Shown: positions 35,502 through 44,531 of the stretch, one piece after another
Layout of the letters: each line of letters starts with the position of its first letter
Numbering within the stretch: the first letter of the stretch is position 1
Source: Flavobacterium sp. 11
Lineage (GTDB): Bacteria; Bacteroidota; Bacteroidia; Flavobacteriales; Flavobacteriaceae
Length of the DNA stretch: 64,000 nt
Direction: 5' to 3'
Assembly: GCF_002754315.1 (NCBI RefSeq)
Contig: NZ_PEFE01000001.1
Coordinates: 1,798,001 to 1,862,000, forward strand
Program-made: the position numbers and the translations under genes
Notes under the pieces: model-generated
Databases searched by the model: none
Seen by the model: the letters and a program-made list of their open reading frames with translations, nothing else
What the model was told of the DNA's origin: nothing

Positions 35502-36287
35502 CTAAAACCCTCTCTGTCTTTTTGCTTCAAAAATCAAGATGGCTGCTGCAACCGAAACATTCATGGAATCGATCTCGCCTTGCATTGGAATAATAATATT
35601 TTGGGTTGCTTCTTTTCGCCATTCCTCCGTCAATCCGGTGGCTTCTGTTCCTACAACCAGTGCTGTTGACGTAGTATAATCCTGTGTGTGATACGAAGTC
35701 GAGTTTTGTAATGTCGCACAATAAAAATTGATTTTCCGTTCTTTCAAAAACGCAATAATTTCGGATGTTGTTCCGGTTGCAATTTGGTTGGTAAACAAAC
35801 AACCCACGCTGGAACGCACAATATTTGGATTGTATAAATCGCTTTTTGGATTGGCAATGATCACCGCATCAAGATTAGCAGCATCGGCAGTACGAAGCAA
35901 AGCTCCAATATTCCCTGGTTTTTCCGGCGCTTCGGCAATAAGAATCAATGGGTTTTCAGATAATTTCAAATCAGATAATTGCATCGATTTGGTTTTGGCT
36001 ACAGCCAAAATGCCTTCAGTGGTATCTCTGTAAGCGAGTTTTTGATACACTTCTTTATTGATTTCTATCAATTCGGCATTTTTAGATAATTGACGGGCTT
36101 CGTTTTCTGAACAAATTTCAGGTAAAAATAACAGCGTTTCCATTTCGTAACCGCCCTTGATGGCAATAGAAATTTCGCGTTTTCCCTCAATTAAAAAGGT
36201 TCCAGATTGTTTACGTGCTTTTGCTTTTTCCTGCAATTGCACTAAAGATTTTATGTATGGATTTTGTATCGAAGTGATTTGTTTCAA
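35502..36287 (-). CDS. TrmH/SpoU family RNA 2'-O-methyltransferase
   Basis: A SPOUT-fold methyltransferase of about 261 residues. An N-terminal L30e-like substrate-binding domain (about 1-100) is followed by the knotted catalytic domain with motif 1 EAPEKPGNIGALLRTADAA, motif 2 LVVGTEATGLTEEW and motif 3 IPMQGEIDSMNVSVAAAILIFEAKRQR. It modifies a ribose in rRNA or tRNA; the position is not known. No ATG fits; TTG at 36287 (MKQITSIQNPYIKSL) is my choice, TTG 36296 another option. Confidence 0.9.
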   Translation of the reverse strand: MKQITSIQNPYIKSLVQLQEKAKARKQSGTFLIEGKREISIAIKGGYEMETLLFLPEICSENEARQLSKNAELIEINKEVYQKLAYRDTTEGILAVAKTKSMQLSDLKLSENPLILIAEAPEKPGNIGALLRTADAANLDAVIIANPKSDLYNPNIVRSSVGCLFTNQIATGTTSEIIAFLKERKINFYCATLQNSTSYHTQDYTTSTALVVGTEATGLTEEWRKEATQNIIIPMQGEIDSMNVSVAAAILIFEAKRQRGF

Positions 36288-36315
36288 GAGGTACAACTAT
36301 TTAATTTATAGAAAA

Positions 36316-36323
36316 CAAAGATA
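36316..36323 (-). promoter_or_regulatory. Candidate -7 element of the SpoU gene
   Basis: On the minus strand TATCTTTG fits TAnnTTTG, about 28 bases before the TTG start. No clear -33 TTG. Confidence 0.45.
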
Positions 36324-36406
36324 CATAGAGAAAATTCAGTTTTCTATATTTGGATTCGAATATTTATCTGCTGTAATACACGTTGATTAAATGTAGCCAA
36401 TAGGAG

Positions 36407-36436
36407 TTGGTTACACGAGTATTTTCTTTAATTTTG
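36407..36436 (+). promoter_or_regulatory. Promoter of the TRIC-type channel gene
   Basis: TTG (36407-36409), a 19-base spacer and TAATTTTG (36429-36436), 60 bases before the ATG. Confidence 0.6.
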
Positions 36437-36496
36437 CCTGAATTAGATTCAATTAAAAGCATTCTTTTTATCCATTTTTAAATCCAAAAAAACAGT

Positions 36497-37099
36497 ATGT
36501 TCCATTTATTAGACATCATCGGTACGATGGCTTTTGCCATGTCTGGCGCTTTGACGGCAATGAATAAAAAAATGGATCCTTTTGGGGTATTTATTATTGC
36601 TTTTGTAACTGCCGTGGGTGGCGGAACCTTGCGAGACATCATGATTGGCAGAACGCCGGTGGGATGGATGCTGGACTTAAAATACGTTTATGTTATAATC
36701 ATCGGATTCATATTGGCCATTATTTTTAGAAAAAAATTCGACAGATTGCGAACTTCTTTGTTTTTATTTGATACTATTGGGTTGGGCGTTTTTACTTTGA
36801 TAGGTCTCGAAAAAGGAATAAATATTGGACTTCATCCTGTTATTTGTGTAGCTTTAGGGACCATGACAGCTTGTTTTGGAGGCGTTATTCGGGATATTTT
36901 GTGTACTGAAATCCCCGTTATTTTCAGAAGGGAAATTTATGCTACGATTTGTATTTTGGGTGGAATTGTTTTCTTTATCCTTCGGGAATTTAATTTAGAA
37001 AATGATGTTTTATACCTAACAACTTCTTTAGTTATCATTTCGGTTCGTTTGATGGCGGTGAAATTTAAATGGTATTTACCCACTTTAGAACATAAATAA
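36497..37099 (+). CDS. TRIC/UPF0126 family membrane channel
   Basis: A 200-residue inner-membrane protein with seven predicted segments. It contains two inverted repeats of the UPF0126/TRIC fold, each with a glycine-rich motif: AVGGGTLRDIMIGRTPVGWM in the first and FGGVIRDILCTEIPVIFRREIYA in the second. Prokaryotic TRIC proteins conduct K+ or other cations, and some are reported as glycine-related transporters. It sits directly before the polysaccharide locus (35-base gap) and might share its transcript. Confidence 0.88.
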   Translation: MFHLLDIIGTMAFAMSGALTAMNKKMDPFGVFIIAFVTAVGGGTLRDIMIGRTPVGWMLDLKYVYVIIIGFILAIIFRKKFDRLRTSLFLFDTIGLGVFTLIGLEKGINIGLHPVICVALGTMTACFGGVIRDILCTEIPVIFRREIYATICILGGIVFFILREFNLENDVLYLTTSLVIISVRLMAVKFKWYLPTLEHK

Positions 37100-37134
37100 A
37101 AAATGCTTAATTTCACGAAGTCTAAAATCAAATA

Positions 37135-38085
37135 GTGAAAAATTATTCCGTCAAACAATACCAGGAAAGCGATTATACAAATTGGAATGCCTTTATTGGT
37201 CAAGCCAAAAACGCTACCTTTTTATTTCACCGTGATTTTATGGAATACCACAAAGAGCGATTTGAGGATTTCTCCTTGATGGTTTTTGAGGATGAAAAAC
37301 TGATAGCTGTTTTGCCGGCAAATAAAGCTGGAGCAAAAGTTTTTTCTCATCAAGGTTTGACGTACGGCGGATTGGTTTACTCCCCTAAAATAAATGGAGA
37401 AAAAGTAGAAATAATTTTAGATTCTCTTTTGTCTTTTTTTAAAGAAAATGGGATACATTTTTTTTATTGTAAACCAATTCCTTTTTTCTATTCTTCTGAT
37501 GGGAATCATGAAACCGACTTCTTTTTACTTAAAAGAGGTGCTTTTTTAGATAAAAAAGAAATGAATCTCGCAATAAATTTGGCAATGCCTTTGACGATTT
37601 CAAAAAGTAAATTAAAGCATTTCAGAAAAACTGAAACGCTCGATTTAGAATTGGTGGAAGAACATCGATTTGAATCTTTTTGGGAATTGGTTTTAGTGCC
37701 AAGACTATTCGAGAAACATAATGCAAAACCTGTTCATACCCTAGAGGAAATCAAAAAGTTAAAGGAAATGTTCCCCAATAACATCAAACAGTTTTCAGTG
37801 TATTATGAGGGCGTTATTATTGCTGGTATTACGTTATTCGAAACAGAAACTGTTGTAAAATCGCAATATGGAGCTACCACCAAGAAAGGCGAGGAGCTGC
37901 GCGCATTGGATTTTTTATTCATTCGTTTGATACAAAAATACAAGAGCGAAGGGAAGCTTTTTTTTGATATGGGTGTCGTTACTGATGACAATGAAAAAGG
38001 GTATAATGCAGGACTTTTGAAACAAAAAGAAGAATTAGGATGCTCTGTTTACAGTCAGGATTTTTATAAAATGAATCTCATATGA
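37135..38085 (+). CDS. FemAB/GNAT-like acyltransferase of the polysaccharide locus
   Basis: A 316-residue protein with a FemAB/GNAT-like double fold. Visible are the N-terminal [27 protein letters not shown], the central [27 protein letters not shown] and the late [27 protein letters not shown]. It probably N-acylates an amino sugar in this locus or transfers an aminoacyl group. The start is GTG 37135; no ATG fits. It overlaps the aminotransferase gene by four bases (ATGA). Confidence 0.72.
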   Translation: MKNYSVKQYQESDYTNWNAFIGQAKNATFLFHRDFMEYHKERFEDFSLMVFEDEKLIAVLPANKAGAKVFSHQGLTYGGLVYSPKINGEKVEIILDSLLSFFKENGIHFFYCKPIPFFYSSDGNHETDFFLLKRGAFLDKKEMNLAINLAMPLTISKSKLKHFRKTETLDLELVEEHRFESFWELVLVPRLFEKHNAKPVHTLEEIKKLKEMFPNNIKQFSVYYEGVIIAGITLFETETVVKSQYGATTKKGEELRALDFLFIRLIQKYKSEGKLFFDMGVVTDDNEKGYNAGLLKQKEELGCSVYSQDFYKMNLI

Positions 38086-39194
38086 TACCATTTCTTGATT
38101 TGAAAAAAATTAACGAACCGTATGAAACTGCATTTCAGGAAAAAATGAAAGCGGTTTTAGACAATGGCTGGTATATTTTAGGGAATGAAGTCAAGGAATT
38201 TGAAACCAGTTTTGCCAATTATTGCGGTACAAAGCATTGCATCGGTACGGGAAATGGTTTTGACGCTTTAGTTTTAATTTTTAAAGGGTATATTCAATTA
38301 AGGAAATTACAAAAAGGAGACGAAGTTATTGTTCCTGCAAACACCTATATTGCGAGTATTCTGGCTATTTTGCAAGCAGATTTAATTCCTATTTTGGTTG
38401 AGCCAAAGTTGGAAACTTACAACATCAATCCCGATTTAATTTCAGATAAAATCACTTCAAAAACCAAAGCAATTTTAGTAGTTCATCTTTATGGACAATT
38501 GGCAGAAATGGATGCGATACATGAAATTGCTGTCGCAAACGATTTGCTAGTTATTGAAGATGCGGCTCAGGCTCATGGTGCAATCAGAAATCAGAAATCA
38601 AGAATCAGCAATCAAAAATCAAGCGTAGCGTATAGTTTTTATCCTGGGAAAAATCTGGGAACATTAGGAGATGCCGGTGCCGTTATCACAAATGATTCGG
38701 ACTTAGCAGAAGTCATTCGATCACTTCGTAATTATGGTTCGGAAACAAAATATTATAATGATTATATTGGAGTAAATTCAAGATTAGATGAATTGCAAGC
38801 GGCTTTCCTTAACGTGAAATTACCCAATTTAGACACTGAAAATGAATGGCGAAGAACTATTGCCAGACGTTATTTGTCTGAAATTAAAAACGATAAAATA
38901 ATAGTGCCAAATTGGGATTTGTCAAATAATCATGTTTTTCATTTGTTTGTCATTCGAACACAAAACAGAATCGATTTACAAGACTATTTGCATCAAAATG
39001 GTATTCAAACGGTCATACATTATCCAGTTCCGCCACACAAACAAAAAGCATTTTCTTCCGAAGCTTCGGGATGGAATCCTTTATCTTTTCCAATCACCGA
39101 AAAAATTCATAATGAAGTGTTGAGTTTGCCTATAAGCCCAGTTTTGACGATGGATGAAGTGAGTTATATTGTTTCAGTTTTAAATAAATATTAG
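38082..39194 (+). CDS. fdtB: DegT/DnrJ/EryC1 sugar aminotransferase, FdtB type
   Basis: A PLP-dependent aminotransferase (370 residues) that aminates the 3-keto group of a dTDP-6-deoxy-hexulose. The PLP lysine is K190 in [15 protein letters not shown], preceded by [11 protein letters not shown]. The FdtA-type ketoisomerase 3.8 kb downstream supports the FdtB/QdtB reading. The loop just before the active-site lysine (about residues 168-182, [13 protein letters not shown]) is encoded by an AATCA-rich simple repeat, and residues SSEASG near 326 by a palindrome; both look like non-coding repeats that replaced loop sequence. Confidence 0.88.
   Translation: MIPFLDLKKINEPYETAFQEKMKAVLDNGWYILGNEVKEFETSFANYCGTKHCIGTGNGFDALVLIFKGYIQLRKLQKGDEVIVPANTYIASILAILQADLIPILVEPKLETYNINPDLISDKITSKTKAILVVHLYGQLAEMDAIHEIAVANDLLVIEDAAQAHGAIRNQKSRISNQKSSVAYSFYPGKNLGTLGDAGAVITNDSDLAEVIRSLRNYGSETKYYNDYIGVNSRLDELQAAFLNVKLPNLDTENEWRRTIARRYLSEIKNDKIIVPNWDLSNNHVFHLFVIRTQNRIDLQDYLHQNGIQTVIHYPVPPHKQKAFSSEASGWNPLSFPITEKIHNEVLSLPISPVLTMDEVSYIVSVLNKY
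38582..38624. repeat. AATCA-rich simple repeat inside the aminotransferase gene
   Basis: Units AATCAGA, AATCAAG, AATCAGC, AATCAAAA and AATCAAG follow each other in frame and encode NQKS-type repeats. It resembles the AATC/TCTAA leaders between genes at 3740 and 8430. Confidence 0.65.
39056..39071. repeat. Palindrome inside the aminotransferase gene
   Basis: TTCCGAAGCTTCGGGA differs from the dispersed TCCCGAAACTTCGGGA hairpin at two positions and lies in frame in a surface loop. Confidence 0.5.
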
Positions 39195-39764
39195 ATGGGA
39201 TTATTTAGTAGAATTAAACAATTGTGTTTTGTTACTTTTCGAATCAAAAAGTATGAATTTCTTTCAGATTGTAAAAGAGTTTTTGGTAAACCAAATCTTT
39301 TCTATCCATTATTGTTGAAAGGAAATGGGAAGATTCATTTTGGGAACAATGTTCAAATTGGTGTAGTTTCCTCTCCTTACTTTTTTTCAGGCTATACCTA
39401 TTTAGAAGCCAGAAATGAAAATAGCGAAATTAACATTGGAAACAATGTTGCTATCAATAATGCTTTTTCTATTGTTTGTTTTTCTAAAGTTACCATCAAA
39501 GACAATGTTTTAATAGGCGGTAATTGCACTATTATTGATAATGATGGACATGATTTGAATATTGATAAAAGGAATGAGGGAAATCCAGATTCCTTTCCAG
39601 TGTACATTGGTGAAAATGTTTTCATTGGTTCCAATGTGTCTATTTTAAAAGGTGTTGAAATAGGGGATAACTCGGTTATAGGAAATGGGTCTGTAGTGAC
39701 TAAAAATATTCCCAAAAATGTTGTTGCAGCAGGGAATCCAGCTAAAGTAATAAGGAATTTATAA
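39195..39764 (+). CDS. Hexapeptide-repeat acyltransferase
   Basis: A 189-residue left-handed beta-helix transferase. Hexapeptide repeats run through residues about 75-180 (INIGNNVAINNAFSIV, VTIKDNVLIGGNCTI, VYIGENVFIGSNVSILKGVEIGDNSVIGNGSVV), ending in the usual VVAAGNPAKVIRNL. Families of this type O- or N-acetylate sugars; here it could be the FdtC-type step that acetylates the 3-amino group. It begins one base after the aminotransferase stop and overlaps the flippase ATG by one base. Confidence 0.88.
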   Translation: MGLFSRIKQLCFVTFRIKKYEFLSDCKRVFGKPNLFYPLLLKGNGKIHFGNNVQIGVVSSPYFFSGYTYLEARNENSEINIGNNVAINNAFSIVCFSKVTIKDNVLIGGNCTIIDNDGHDLNIDKRNEGNPDSFPVYIGENVFIGSNVSILKGVEIGDNSVIGNGSVVTKNIPKNVVAAGNPAKVIRNL

Positions 39765-41062
39765 TGTTGAAATTCATAAAACAAAATACACTTCTAAAAG
39801 TAGTATCACTTAATTCTATTTCCGTAGTGGTGAGTTTTGTTTTGGGAATTATTTCTACAAAGATTGTGTCCGTTTATTTAGGAACTTCAGGAATGGCATT
39901 ATTGGGGAGTTTCAGGAATTTTACAGGAATGATGAAGTCTGTAACTACATTAGGTATAAACAATTCATTTATAAAGTTATTTGTTGAGAATAAAGAGGAT
40001 AAGAAAGAAATAGGCATTATTTATTCTACTTTTTTTTGGTTTTTCCTCCTGGTTTCATCAGTCATGGGGTTGCTTATTTTACTCTTTGCCAATAATATTT
40101 CCGAATTTTTATTTTTCACCAATTCGTTTACCAATCCCATTCGTTTTTTTGGATTGCTGCTCCCTTTAATTGTTATCAATGTATTTTGGATGGCAATCTA
40201 CAACGCCTTAGAAAAGTATAAAAGGATTGTTATTTTACAGATTGTTTCCAATGTGCTGATTTTTGTTTTTACAGCTTTTTTAATTGTGAATCATGCTGTA
40301 AATGGAGGATTAGTTGCTGTCGCTTTGGGCGAATTAATAATGGTTTTAGTAACGTTTGGATTTGTTATAAAAGACAAAAGCTATTTTCAATTCAATCTCC
40401 AAAAAATTTTAGAAAAAAAATACCTGGATGTCATCAAGCGATTTTCTTCCATGGCATTATTGAGTGCTATAATTGCTCCAGCAACATTAATGCTGATACG
40501 GAATTTTATTATTGAAACACATTCCATTCAAGAAGCTGGAATCTGGGATGCAACGAATAAATTTTCCAGTTTTTATATGTTAGTTTTTAGTTCTGGATTA
40601 TCATTGTACTACATGCCTAAATTGGCTTCTTTGACAACTGATGCAGCTTTTAAAGCGGAATTGAAATCCTATTTTAAATTTTTTGTACCGCTATGTTTAT
40701 TGGCATTAGTGGCTGTTTTTTTGTTGAAAGGAATTATATTGAATATTGCTTTTACTTCAGCGTTTTTAAAAGTGAATGATGTGTTGATTTGGCAGCTTTT
40801 AGGCGATTTTTTAAGGATAATGACATTAGCTTTTGGGTATCAAATCGTTGTTAAAGCAAGTATTGAAAAATATTTTATTCTTGAAATAGTGTTTAATGTA
40901 GCGTATCTTTTATTGTCTTTTTATTTAGTGCCGCTTTTTTCTTTTGAAGGAGCTTTACAGGCGTATTTTTTTGCCAATTTAATAGTGTTCGTTCTGATTT
41001 TATTTATGTTTAGGAAATTGTTTTTGAATTCCAAGACGCCAAGTACTGATTCGCAATATTAA
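39764..41062 (+). CDS. wzx: O-antigen flippase Wzx
   Basis: A 432-residue inner-membrane protein of the polysaccharide-transporter (MOP) superfamily with about twelve membrane segments. The N-terminal KVVSLNSISVVVSFVLGIISTKIVSVYLGTSGMALLGSFRNFTGMMKSVTTLGI is like WzxE and related flippases, which turn lipid-linked oligosaccharides to the periplasm. Its start overlaps the acyltransferase stop (TAATG), and its last 53 bases overlap the end of the convergent glycosyltransferase gene. Confidence 0.87.
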   Translation: MLKFIKQNTLLKVVSLNSISVVVSFVLGIISTKIVSVYLGTSGMALLGSFRNFTGMMKSVTTLGINNSFIKLFVENKEDKKEIGIIYSTFFWFFLLVSSVMGLLILLFANNISEFLFFTNSFTNPIRFFGLLLPLIVINVFWMAIYNALEKYKRIVILQIVSNVLIFVFTAFLIVNHAVNGGLVAVALGELIMVLVTFGFVIKDKSYFQFNLQKILEKKYLDVIKRFSSMALLSAIIAPATLMLIRNFIIETHSIQEAGIWDATNKFSSFYMLVFSSGLSLYYMPKLASLTTDAAFKAELKSYFKFFVPLCLLALVAVFLLKGIILNIAFTSAFLKVNDVLIWQLLGDFLRIMTLAFGYQIVVKASIEKYFILEIVFNVAYLLLSFYLVPLFSFEGALQAYFFANLIVFVLILFMFRKLFLNSKTPSTDSQY

Positions 41063-42161
41063 TATAATCATGCTCTTTTTCGATAAATGCTCTGGCACGT
41101 TTTCCAATAGTAATAATGGCTTCGGGATTTTCAATCAAAAAGGAAAGTTCATTTATCAAGTAATCTACATCTGGTAATGCATTTATATTGATTCGTTCCT
41201 TTAAATTATAATGATCCATAAATTCTTTTCCACCGCCTGTAAAAACTACTTTTCCTTTTGCCATAGCTTCCAGGGCGTTGTACCCTTGGTCGTTAGCATA
41301 GATTTGATCTAAAACGATTTGTGCGCTATTGTATAAATGTATATAATCTTCATAAGGAAGGTTTTCAGTGATAATCACAGCTACTTTTTGAGCATATTTT
41401 TCCTGAATAATTTGCAACGCTTTTTCAAAATAAGCAATTCCTTTTTTGATGTAGCTGGAACGATTTATGCCAAGAAAAATAACAATTTTATCGTTAATTT
41501 TTTGTTCTTGAAACTCAATTTTTAGGGTGTTAACCGGATTCGGAATGAAATGAACGGAATATCCCATTTTCTCCATCGGAATCTTATAATCTAAATCGGA
41601 GGCAACTAGATTTTGGCAGTTTTCGACCAACCAATCAAAGGTTTTTCGATAGTTTTTTGTGGAGTACTTTAATGGATATTCAAAATGTTCTTTTAACGAA
41701 TTATCCTCGAAATAAGGAGTCAGAATACTGTAAGCAGATTCTTTTTTGAGTAAATAATCAATAACCGGGGTTTCGTCACCACAGATTAATAAGCTTCTGT
41801 TTTTGATTTTTTTGAATATCTTTTTATAAAGTATTAGGGACAAAAAAGGGAACGTTTCAATTGCGTCCGAATTAATGAGCTGTACGTGATCAAAGTTTTT
41901 TAATTGTGGTAATAAAAGGAAAAATCGAAGACCTCTTTCAGCTTTCTCTAAATTGATACCCGTGAGTTTATAAAGGATATTTTTGATTTTTCGAGGCAGC
42001 CAACAACCCGATAAAAATGCTGGGTGGAACGAATAATCACTATCGAATTTTTTGAAATGATCTCCTGATGACAACAAAATAACTTCATGTCCCAGCATTA
42101 TCAATCCTTCTTTTAAAGAATTATGCAATCGACTGTATTCGCCAATCAAAAGTATTTTCAT
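41010..42161 (-). CDS. Glycosyltransferase, GT-B fold
   Basis: A 383-residue protein with two Rossmann-like domains. The first starts ILLIGEYSRLHNSLKEGLIMLGHEVILLSSGD. The second has FLGINRSSYIKKGIAYFEKALQIIQE and the donor-site stretch LDQIYANDQGYNALEAMAKGKVVFTGGG. This is the GT4-like pattern, in which the final EAM helix contacts the nucleotide sugar. It is encoded against the direction of its neighbours and overlaps the wzx end. Confidence 0.85.
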   Translation of the reverse strand: MKILLIGEYSRLHNSLKEGLIMLGHEVILLSSGDHFKKFDSDYSFHPAFLSGCWLPRKIKNILYKLTGINLEKAERGLRFFLLLPQLKNFDHVQLINSDAIETFPFLSLILYKKIFKKIKNRSLLICGDETPVIDYLLKKESAYSILTPYFEDNSLKEHFEYPLKYSTKNYRKTFDWLVENCQNLVASDLDYKIPMEKMGYSVHFIPNPVNTLKIEFQEQKINDKIVIFLGINRSSYIKKGIAYFEKALQIIQEKYAQKVAVIITENLPYEDYIHLYNSAQIVLDQIYANDQGYNALEAMAKGKVVFTGGGKEFMDHYNLKERININALPDVDYLINELSFLIENPEAIITIGKRARAFIEKEHDYINIANQYLASWNSKTIS

Positions 42162-42179
42162 TTACAAAGCTGAATTATT

Positions 42180-42187
42180 TATATTTG
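42180..42187 (+). promoter_or_regulatory. Candidate -7 element of the GT2 gene
   Basis: TATATTTG fits TAnnTTTG. It overlaps the TTG at 42185 that opens the longest frame, so translation should start further downstream. Confidence 0.45.
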
Positions 42188-42205
42188 TGTAAATATAGTA
42201 ACAAA

Positions 42206-43030
42206 TTGATAAAAGAATTTAAAAAAGGAGATCTTGAAATAGTAATGGCTACGATGAATAGGGATTCTTTGGATTTTTTGATTCCTATGTTTCCTTTCTG
42301 TCATTTTTCAGAATTTTCAATTTTAATTATCAATCAAACCTCTGAAAATAAGCTGTTGGTTTCAGATTTTCCTTCCGTTAGAGTTGTAAATTCATTTGAA
42401 AAAGGGTTGTCGAAAAGCAGGAATTTAGGCTTACAAAATGCTCATGGAAAAATTGTTTTATTAGCCGATGACGATGAAGTTTTCAAGGAAGATTTTGAAA
42501 GCAATATTCTTAAAGCCCACAATAATTATCCTGAGGCAGCCAGCATTTGTTTTGCAATTGAAGGTTCAAATGGTTTGTTATTTAAAAAATATCCTTCTCA
42601 AACAAAATTGCAACTAAATAATCTAGACATTTTTAATATTTTGTCGATTGAAATAAGTTTAAAAAAAGCGGTATTCGACCAACTAAAGATTAAGTTTGAT
42701 ACTAATTTTGGACTTGGAAGTTCATTTATGATGGGAGAAGAAGCTATTTTTTTGTCAGATTTGAAAAATCAAAAACAAAACATAATCATTGTTCCTAAGG
42801 TTATAGCAGTTCATCCGGCGGTTTCAACAGATGATAAATTAAATTTGGAACAAAGGTATTATGTACTGGGTGCTTTCTTGACCAGAGTTTCAAATTATAA
42901 TTATCTTAAAGGGGTTTTTTTGAAGTTGTTCTTTGATATTAAACAAAGCAAGATTAAAATAAACCAAGTTTTTGTAGCACTAAAAAGCGCAAACAAAGGA
43001 AAAGAAGATTTTTTACAACTTACTAAATGA
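42206..43030 (+). CDS. Glycosyltransferase family 2 protein
   Basis: A GT-A fold transferase of about 275 residues. The N-terminal strand LEIVMATMNRDSLDFLI, the EKGLSKSRNLGLQNAHGKIVLLADDDEVFKEDF segment with its metal-binding DDD, and GEEAIFLSDL in the acceptor region are those of the GT2 family. I start at TTG 42206 (MIKEFKKGDLEIVMAT), since the frame start at 42185 lies inside the promoter and the first ATG (42245) would cut the first strand. It overlaps fdtA by four bases. Confidence 0.83.
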   Translation: MIKEFKKGDLEIVMATMNRDSLDFLIPMFPFCHFSEFSILIINQTSENKLLVSDFPSVRVVNSFEKGLSKSRNLGLQNAHGKIVLLADDDEVFKEDFESNILKAHNNYPEAASICFAIEGSNGLLFKKYPSQTKLQLNNLDIFNILSIEISLKKAVFDQLKIKFDTNFGLGSSFMMGEEAIFLSDLKNQKQNIIIVPKVIAVHPAVSTDDKLNLEQRYYVLGAFLTRVSNYNYLKGVFLKLFFDIKQSKIKINQVFVALKSANKGKEDFLQLTK

Positions 43031-43434
43031 AAACAACTCTTAACGCCATACAATTAATAAAAATTCCTGTTGTGGAAGATATACGTGGGAATCTGGCATT
43101 TATTCAAGAGGATGTTTTGCCATTTGAATTCAAACGTGTGTATTATCTTTTTGATGTGCCAAGTAATGCATACAGAGGTGGGCATTCACACATTGCGCAG
43201 CAAGAAACGCTGATTGCTTTGAGCGGAAGTTTTGAGGTTGTTCTTCAGGATGGATTAGAAAAAAAATCATTTATATTGAACAAACCAAATGTTGGATTGC
43301 TTATACCAACAGGCATTTGGAGAGAATTGCAAAATTTTTCTTCTGGAGCCGTTTGTTTGGTTTTGGCATCTGGTGTTTTCAAAGAAGAAGATTATATTAG
43401 GGATTTTGATGAATTTTTGGAATCAAAAAAATGA
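43027..43434 (+). CDS. fdtA: FdtA/QdtA-type dTDP-sugar 3,4-ketoisomerase
   Basis: A 135-residue cupin that moves the keto group of dTDP-4-keto-6-deoxyglucose from C4 to C3, giving the substrate of the FdtB aminotransferase. The active-site histidines are in RGGHSHIAQQE (H53, H55), and the VEDIRGNLAFIQ and FKRVYYLFDVP segments are typical of the WxcM/FdtA family. Whether the product has the galacto (Fuc3N) or gluco (Qui3N) form cannot be told. It overlaps both neighbours by four bases. Confidence 0.9.
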   Translation: MKTTLNAIQLIKIPVVEDIRGNLAFIQEDVLPFEFKRVYYLFDVPSNAYRGGHSHIAQQETLIALSGSFEVVLQDGLEKKSFILNKPNVGLLIPTGIWRELQNFSSGAVCLVLASGVFKEEDYIRDFDEFLESKK

Positions 43435-44531
43435 AGCTTCTTTATATAGTTCCCAACATAAATAACGAAGGCGGTGTAGCCAGAGTCCTTTCGATAAAAG
43501 CTAATTATCTGGTTGAAAAATTGGGATATGAAGTTCATGTTCTGACTCAAAACGAGGGTTTCTATCCTTTGTTTTATTCTTTTAATTCCAATATTATTTT
43601 TCACGATTTATCATTGAAAGGTAACTTTTTTCAGTTTTTTAATTCTTTTGCGAAAGGGTTAAAAAGTAAAATTAAAGCAATTCAACCCGATATTGTTGTT
43701 GTTTGTGATAATGGTTTAAAGGCATATTCAATTCCTTTTATTTTAAAAAATAAAGTTCCTCTTATTCTAGAAATGCACAGTTCTAAGTTTGTTGAAGAAA
43801 GAGAATTAAAGGATGATTTCTTGACGAAAATGGTGTCTAATGGTATTCATGCTTTAAAAAAAATCGGGATAAAGGAATACGATCGATTTGTTGTTGTAAC
43901 AAGTGAAAGCATTGCAGAATGGAATATAGATGATACAATTGTTATTCCAAATCCCCTTTGGTTTACTTCAGAAAAATCGAGTGCTTTAGAAAGTAAAAAA
44001 GTAATTGCTGTTGGCAGGCATACGTATGAAAAAGGATTTGACAGAATGTTGCAAATCTGGAAAAAAGTTGTTGCAAAACACCCGGATTGGACTTTGGAAA
44101 TTTACGGCAAATCAGCTAAAAATATCGATTTAAAATTGTTGGCTGAAAACCTAAATGTTTCAGACAATGTTGTTTTTTATGAACCGGTTCAGGATATTGA
44201 TAAGAAATATTTAGAAGCTTCATTTTATCTGATGTCGTCTCGATTTGAAGGTTTTGGGATGGTTTTAATTGAGGCTATGGCTTCCGGATTGCCTTGTGTT
44301 GCTTATGATTGTCCGTGTGGGCCAAGAGGAATTTTGTCTCATGGTGAAGACGGTTTTTTGATTGAAAACGGCAACGAATCAGATTATGTAAAGGGTGTTG
44401 AGACTTTAATCGAAAATGCGACATTAAGAAGAGAAATGGGGAAAAAGGCAAAAATATCCAGCGAAAAATACAATATAGATGCTATTATGCAAACTTGGAA
44501 TCAATTATTCATTGGACTCAAAAAGCGTTAA
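43431..44531 (+). CDS. Glycosyltransferase family 4 protein
   Basis: A 366-residue GT-B enzyme. The N-terminal domain opens LYIVPNINNEGGVARVLSIKANYL, the donor domain has VIAVGRHTYEKGFDRMLQIWKKVVAKHPDWTLEIYG, and the catalytic-site stretch SSRFEGFGMVLIEAMASGLPCVAYDCPCGPRGIL is the classical GT4 pattern (EX7E). It resembles WaaG/GalNAc-type transferases. Its end overlaps the convergent GT2 gene by four bases. Confidence 0.9.
   Translation: MKLLYIVPNINNEGGVARVLSIKANYLVEKLGYEVHVLTQNEGFYPLFYSFNSNIIFHDLSLKGNFFQFFNSFAKGLKSKIKAIQPDIVVVCDNGLKAYSIPFILKNKVPLILEMHSSKFVEERELKDDFLTKMVSNGIHALKKIGIKEYDRFVVVTSESIAEWNIDDTIVIPNPLWFTSEKSSALESKKVIAVGRHTYEKGFDRMLQIWKKVVAKHPDWTLEIYGKSAKNIDLKLLAENLNVSDNVVFYEPVQDIDKKYLEASFYLMSSRFEGFGMVLIEAMASGLPCVAYDCPCGPRGILSHGEDGFLIENGNESDYVKGVETLIENATLRREMGKKAKISSEKYNIDAIMQTWNQLFIGLKKR

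Noticed and set aside
36345..36352. TATATTTG as the promoter of the TRIC-type gene
   Set aside because: It is 145 bases from the ATG without a -33 TTG; the later TTG-N19-TAATTTTG is better placed.
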